From Chromatiales bacterium (lineage in GTDB: Bacteria > Pseudomonadota > Gammaproteobacteria > Xanthomonadales > SZUA-36), in NCBI GenBank assembly GCA_024640025.1, contig JAHEFT010000001.1, forward strand, positions 1 through 44,039: 44,039 nucleotides of DNA. Direction: 5' to 3'. Positions 42,458-44,039 of this stretch are shown piece after piece (positions within the stretch are counted from its first letter, which is position 1; each line of letters begins with the position of its first letter). Below the pieces are notes generated by a model, which made no database searches, was not told the DNA's origin, and worked only from the letters and a program-made list of their open reading frames with translations. Made by a program: the position numbers and the translations under genes.

Positions 42458-43842
42458 TGGTTTTCTGGTCGGACGATCCGAGGGTCTTCTTTCATCCTGG
42501 GCGCCACTGCCGCCGCGCCGGCGCTTAGCGGCGTGTTCAGCACGATGGCTCCGGCCTCGTCTGCTGTTTCGGTATTCGCAATATAAAAGAGGCTGTCACC
42601 CTTGATCATTCCAACTCCGGGCCGGTTAAATTCGAGCAGGGCCACTGCCATCGGATTGACACTCAGCACCGCGCCGGTCGCTGGATCCAACTCCAGCCGA
42701 ACGATGCGCTCAGGTTCAAAATCTCCCTGGACGGCATACAGGTTACCGTCACGATAGTCGAGACTTGAGATACCACCCAGGTTCATGGTTTCCGGGCCTG
42801 CAAGCATGCCTGCCTGCTCAGCGAGCGGCGCGATCTCGAGGATGCCCAGGACAGCGTCGGAAACATAAATCCTGCTGTTGTCGGGGATAACGGCAATATC
42901 GCTAAACTCAATCATCTCCGGACTCGCCATGAATGGGTTTAGCGTGTCCCCACCGGGAGATTTAAGGTAAATGAGCGGGGATGCGTGGTCTATCACGTAA
43001 ACATGTCCATCCTGCGTAATGGCCAGGCTACCCAGCACGTGCGGCGCCCCATCACCTGACGGAACAAACCGGTTGAGCACTTCCAGCGTTTTCAGGTCCA
43101 GTTCGAACAGTGCCGATTTTACTTCTTCATCTGCTGCATAGCCGGTAAATTGAGGTGTTGCGGCACTCGCCACCCACAGACGGTTGTTATCTGCGTCAAC
43201 TGCCAATCCGGTTATCGACCATAATCCATTTTCGCCATCGGCTTCCAGAATGGTTTTCGTTTCGCCGTTTGCAGAAACCGACAGCAGGGCGCCTTCGACC
43301 GCCGTCCCTGCCAGGAATACTTCCCTGCTGGCGTCCCAGGCGATCGCGCTGTAATCGGAAGGGCTTCCGGGCAGATCGAAGGCAAACACGCCCTCACCCG
43401 CCGGGTTTCCAGCATCGATCAACAGGTTGGCAATATACTTGTAGGCTTCGGTGTCACGAATATCCAGCGTGTCGTCGGTAGCATTGAAATCATATGTAAA
43501 GCCCTGTTGCTGAAGCTGCAGCATATAGTGATACGCTGTGGTTCTTCGGCCCAGGAGAGCACAAGCCCTGACCACGTTCACCAGGTATTCTGGCTCGTAG
43601 GGTAAAAGCTGGTTCAATTTCATGTTGGCGGAGTAAAAACTGACCCACCTTCCCTCTTCGTAGGCAACCCGGGATTTTTCTTCCAGTGCAGCAACCTGTT
43701 CCTGCAGGCTTTCGGCCGGGGCGGCCTGACCCGCCTGACCGCCTGGTTCTGCGGGGGCGCCTGCCGACTGGGCCTGCAACGGTAAGGTGAACACCAACGC
43801 AGTCAGTGCGGCGGCAAAGGCTGTAACTATTTTTCTTGACAT
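42454..43842 (-). CDS. Secreted beta-propeller-like protein of unknown function
   Basis: 462 residues with a clear signal peptide (MSRKIVTAFAAALTALVFTLPLQAQ) and a Gly/Ala/Pro-rich linker. A helical region (about residues 45-130, EKSRVAYEEGRWVSFYSANMKLNQLLPYEP) looks TPR-like. From about residue 145, repeated strands such as SVSANGETKTILEADGENGLWSITGLAVDADNNRLWVASAATP, HVYVIDHASPLIY and RIYVSDAVLGILEI suggest an NHL/SMP-30-like propeller. No catalytic motif is evident. Its stop overlaps the start of the exonuclease gene, an odd functional pairing. Confidence 0.75.
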   Translation of the reverse strand: MSRKIVTAFAAALTALVFTLPLQAQSAGAPAEPGGQAGQAAPAESLQEQVAALEEKSRVAYEEGRWVSFYSANMKLNQLLPYEPEYLVNVVRACALLGRRTTAYHYMLQLQQQGFTYDFNATDDTLDIRDTEAYKYIANLLIDAGNPAGEGVFAFDLPGSPSDYSAIAWDASREVFLAGTAVEGALLSVSANGETKTILEADGENGLWSITGLAVDADNNRLWVASAATPQFTGYAADEEVKSALFELDLKTLEVLNRFVPSGDGAPHVLGSLAITQDGHVYVIDHASPLIYLKSPGGDTLNPFMASPEMIEFSDIAVIPDNSRIYVSDAVLGILEIAPLAEQAGMLAGPETMNLGGISSLDYRDGNLYAVQGDFEPERIVRLELDPATGAVLSVNPMAVALLEFNRPGVGMIKGDSLFYIANTETADEAGAIVLNTPLSAGAAAVAPRMKEDPRIVRPENQ

Positions 43843-44002
43843 GTTTTTTCCTTGGAAACCAGTTCAATCCTGTGTTGGCGCTATTTGAACGGAATTGCGC
43901 AATTTAGTTCAAGCACGCAGGAACCAGGGCGGCTCCTGTGATTGCGGCGTTTGTCGGGATACAATCCACACAGTTTATCAGAGCCGGCCACAAAGTGACT
44001 TC

Positions 44003-44039
44003 ATGAAACAGGACACCATCTTGTACGAGGGACGTTACC
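44003..44039 (+). CDS. Start of an unidentified gene, cut by the window edge
   Basis: The ATG at 44003 opens MKQDTILYEGRY before the sequence ends. Openings of the form LFEGRYLRLVRRG occur at the start of some gammaproteobacterial NUDIX hydrolases, so that family is a possibility from memory only. Twelve residues are too few to decide. The 160 bases before it contain no other candidate gene. Confidence 0.3.
   Translation, partial: MKQDTILYEGRY

Overview
The window reads as chromosomal DNA of a free-living gammaproteobacterium of moderately high GC. This rests on a complete mlaFEDCBA lipid-transport operon, 67K-type SppA, PrlC, monothiol glutaredoxin, PspA/PspC behind a sigma-54 promoter, and an RquA-type rhodoquinone methyltransferase. 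The gene set would suit an aquatic or sediment lineage near the Chromatiales, Woeseiales or Xanthomonadales. That placement is inference from gene content only. No tRNA, rRNA, CRISPR array, prophage or transposase was seen.

Layout. 1-489: 3' end of an rquA-like gene. 491-6291 (minus): a tightly packed run of parvulin isomerase, HupE/UreJ-like membrane protein, APC permease, [2Fe-2S] subunit and Tat-exported molybdopterin subunit. 6368-7855 (minus): MltF-type lytic transglycosylase. 7856-8728: an 873-bp gap with no credible protein gene. Its 8096-8677 part looks like a large structured noncoding RNA with a candidate promoter, many short hairpins, a pseudoknot and a very strong terminator. 8729-21518 (plus): fifteen or sixteen nearly contiguous genes. 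These are the Mla system, a peptide-type ABC importer, a LEA14-like lipoprotein, a YkvA-like protein, an unrecognised 391-residue protein, a SET-domain protein and a glutaredoxin/HesB-like/rhodanese fusion.

21519-21957 holds a mirror-image composite repeat. REP-like ends flank two inverted copies of a 90-nt hairpin element whose cores are conserved and whose stems differ but still pair. 21958-24826 (minus): xthA and prlC. 24890-26260 (plus): a DUF1579-like secreted protein, dgkA and a small lipoprotein. 26267-28874 (minus): an SDR oxidoreductase and sppA. 29118-30142 (plus): pspA and pspC. 30158-31555 (minus): a MATE exporter. 31591-33692 (plus): an extended SDR and a DUF3667 protein.

33736-37770 is a xylose locus: xylB-xylA diverge from a LacI-family regulator, and each promoter carries an identical 14-bp palindromic operator. 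The rest holds an M17 aminopeptidase, a DegQ-type protease, an HNH endonuclease with a palindrome in its leader, a 5'-3' exonuclease coupled to a secreted beta-propeller-like protein, and the first codons of another gene at the right edge.

Several blocks concern envelope upkeep: Mla, SppA with PspA/PspC, MltF, DegQ, DgkA and the parvulin. The two strongest candidates for undescribed biology are the structured RNA at 8096-8677 and the covarying inverted hairpin pair at 21598-21871.
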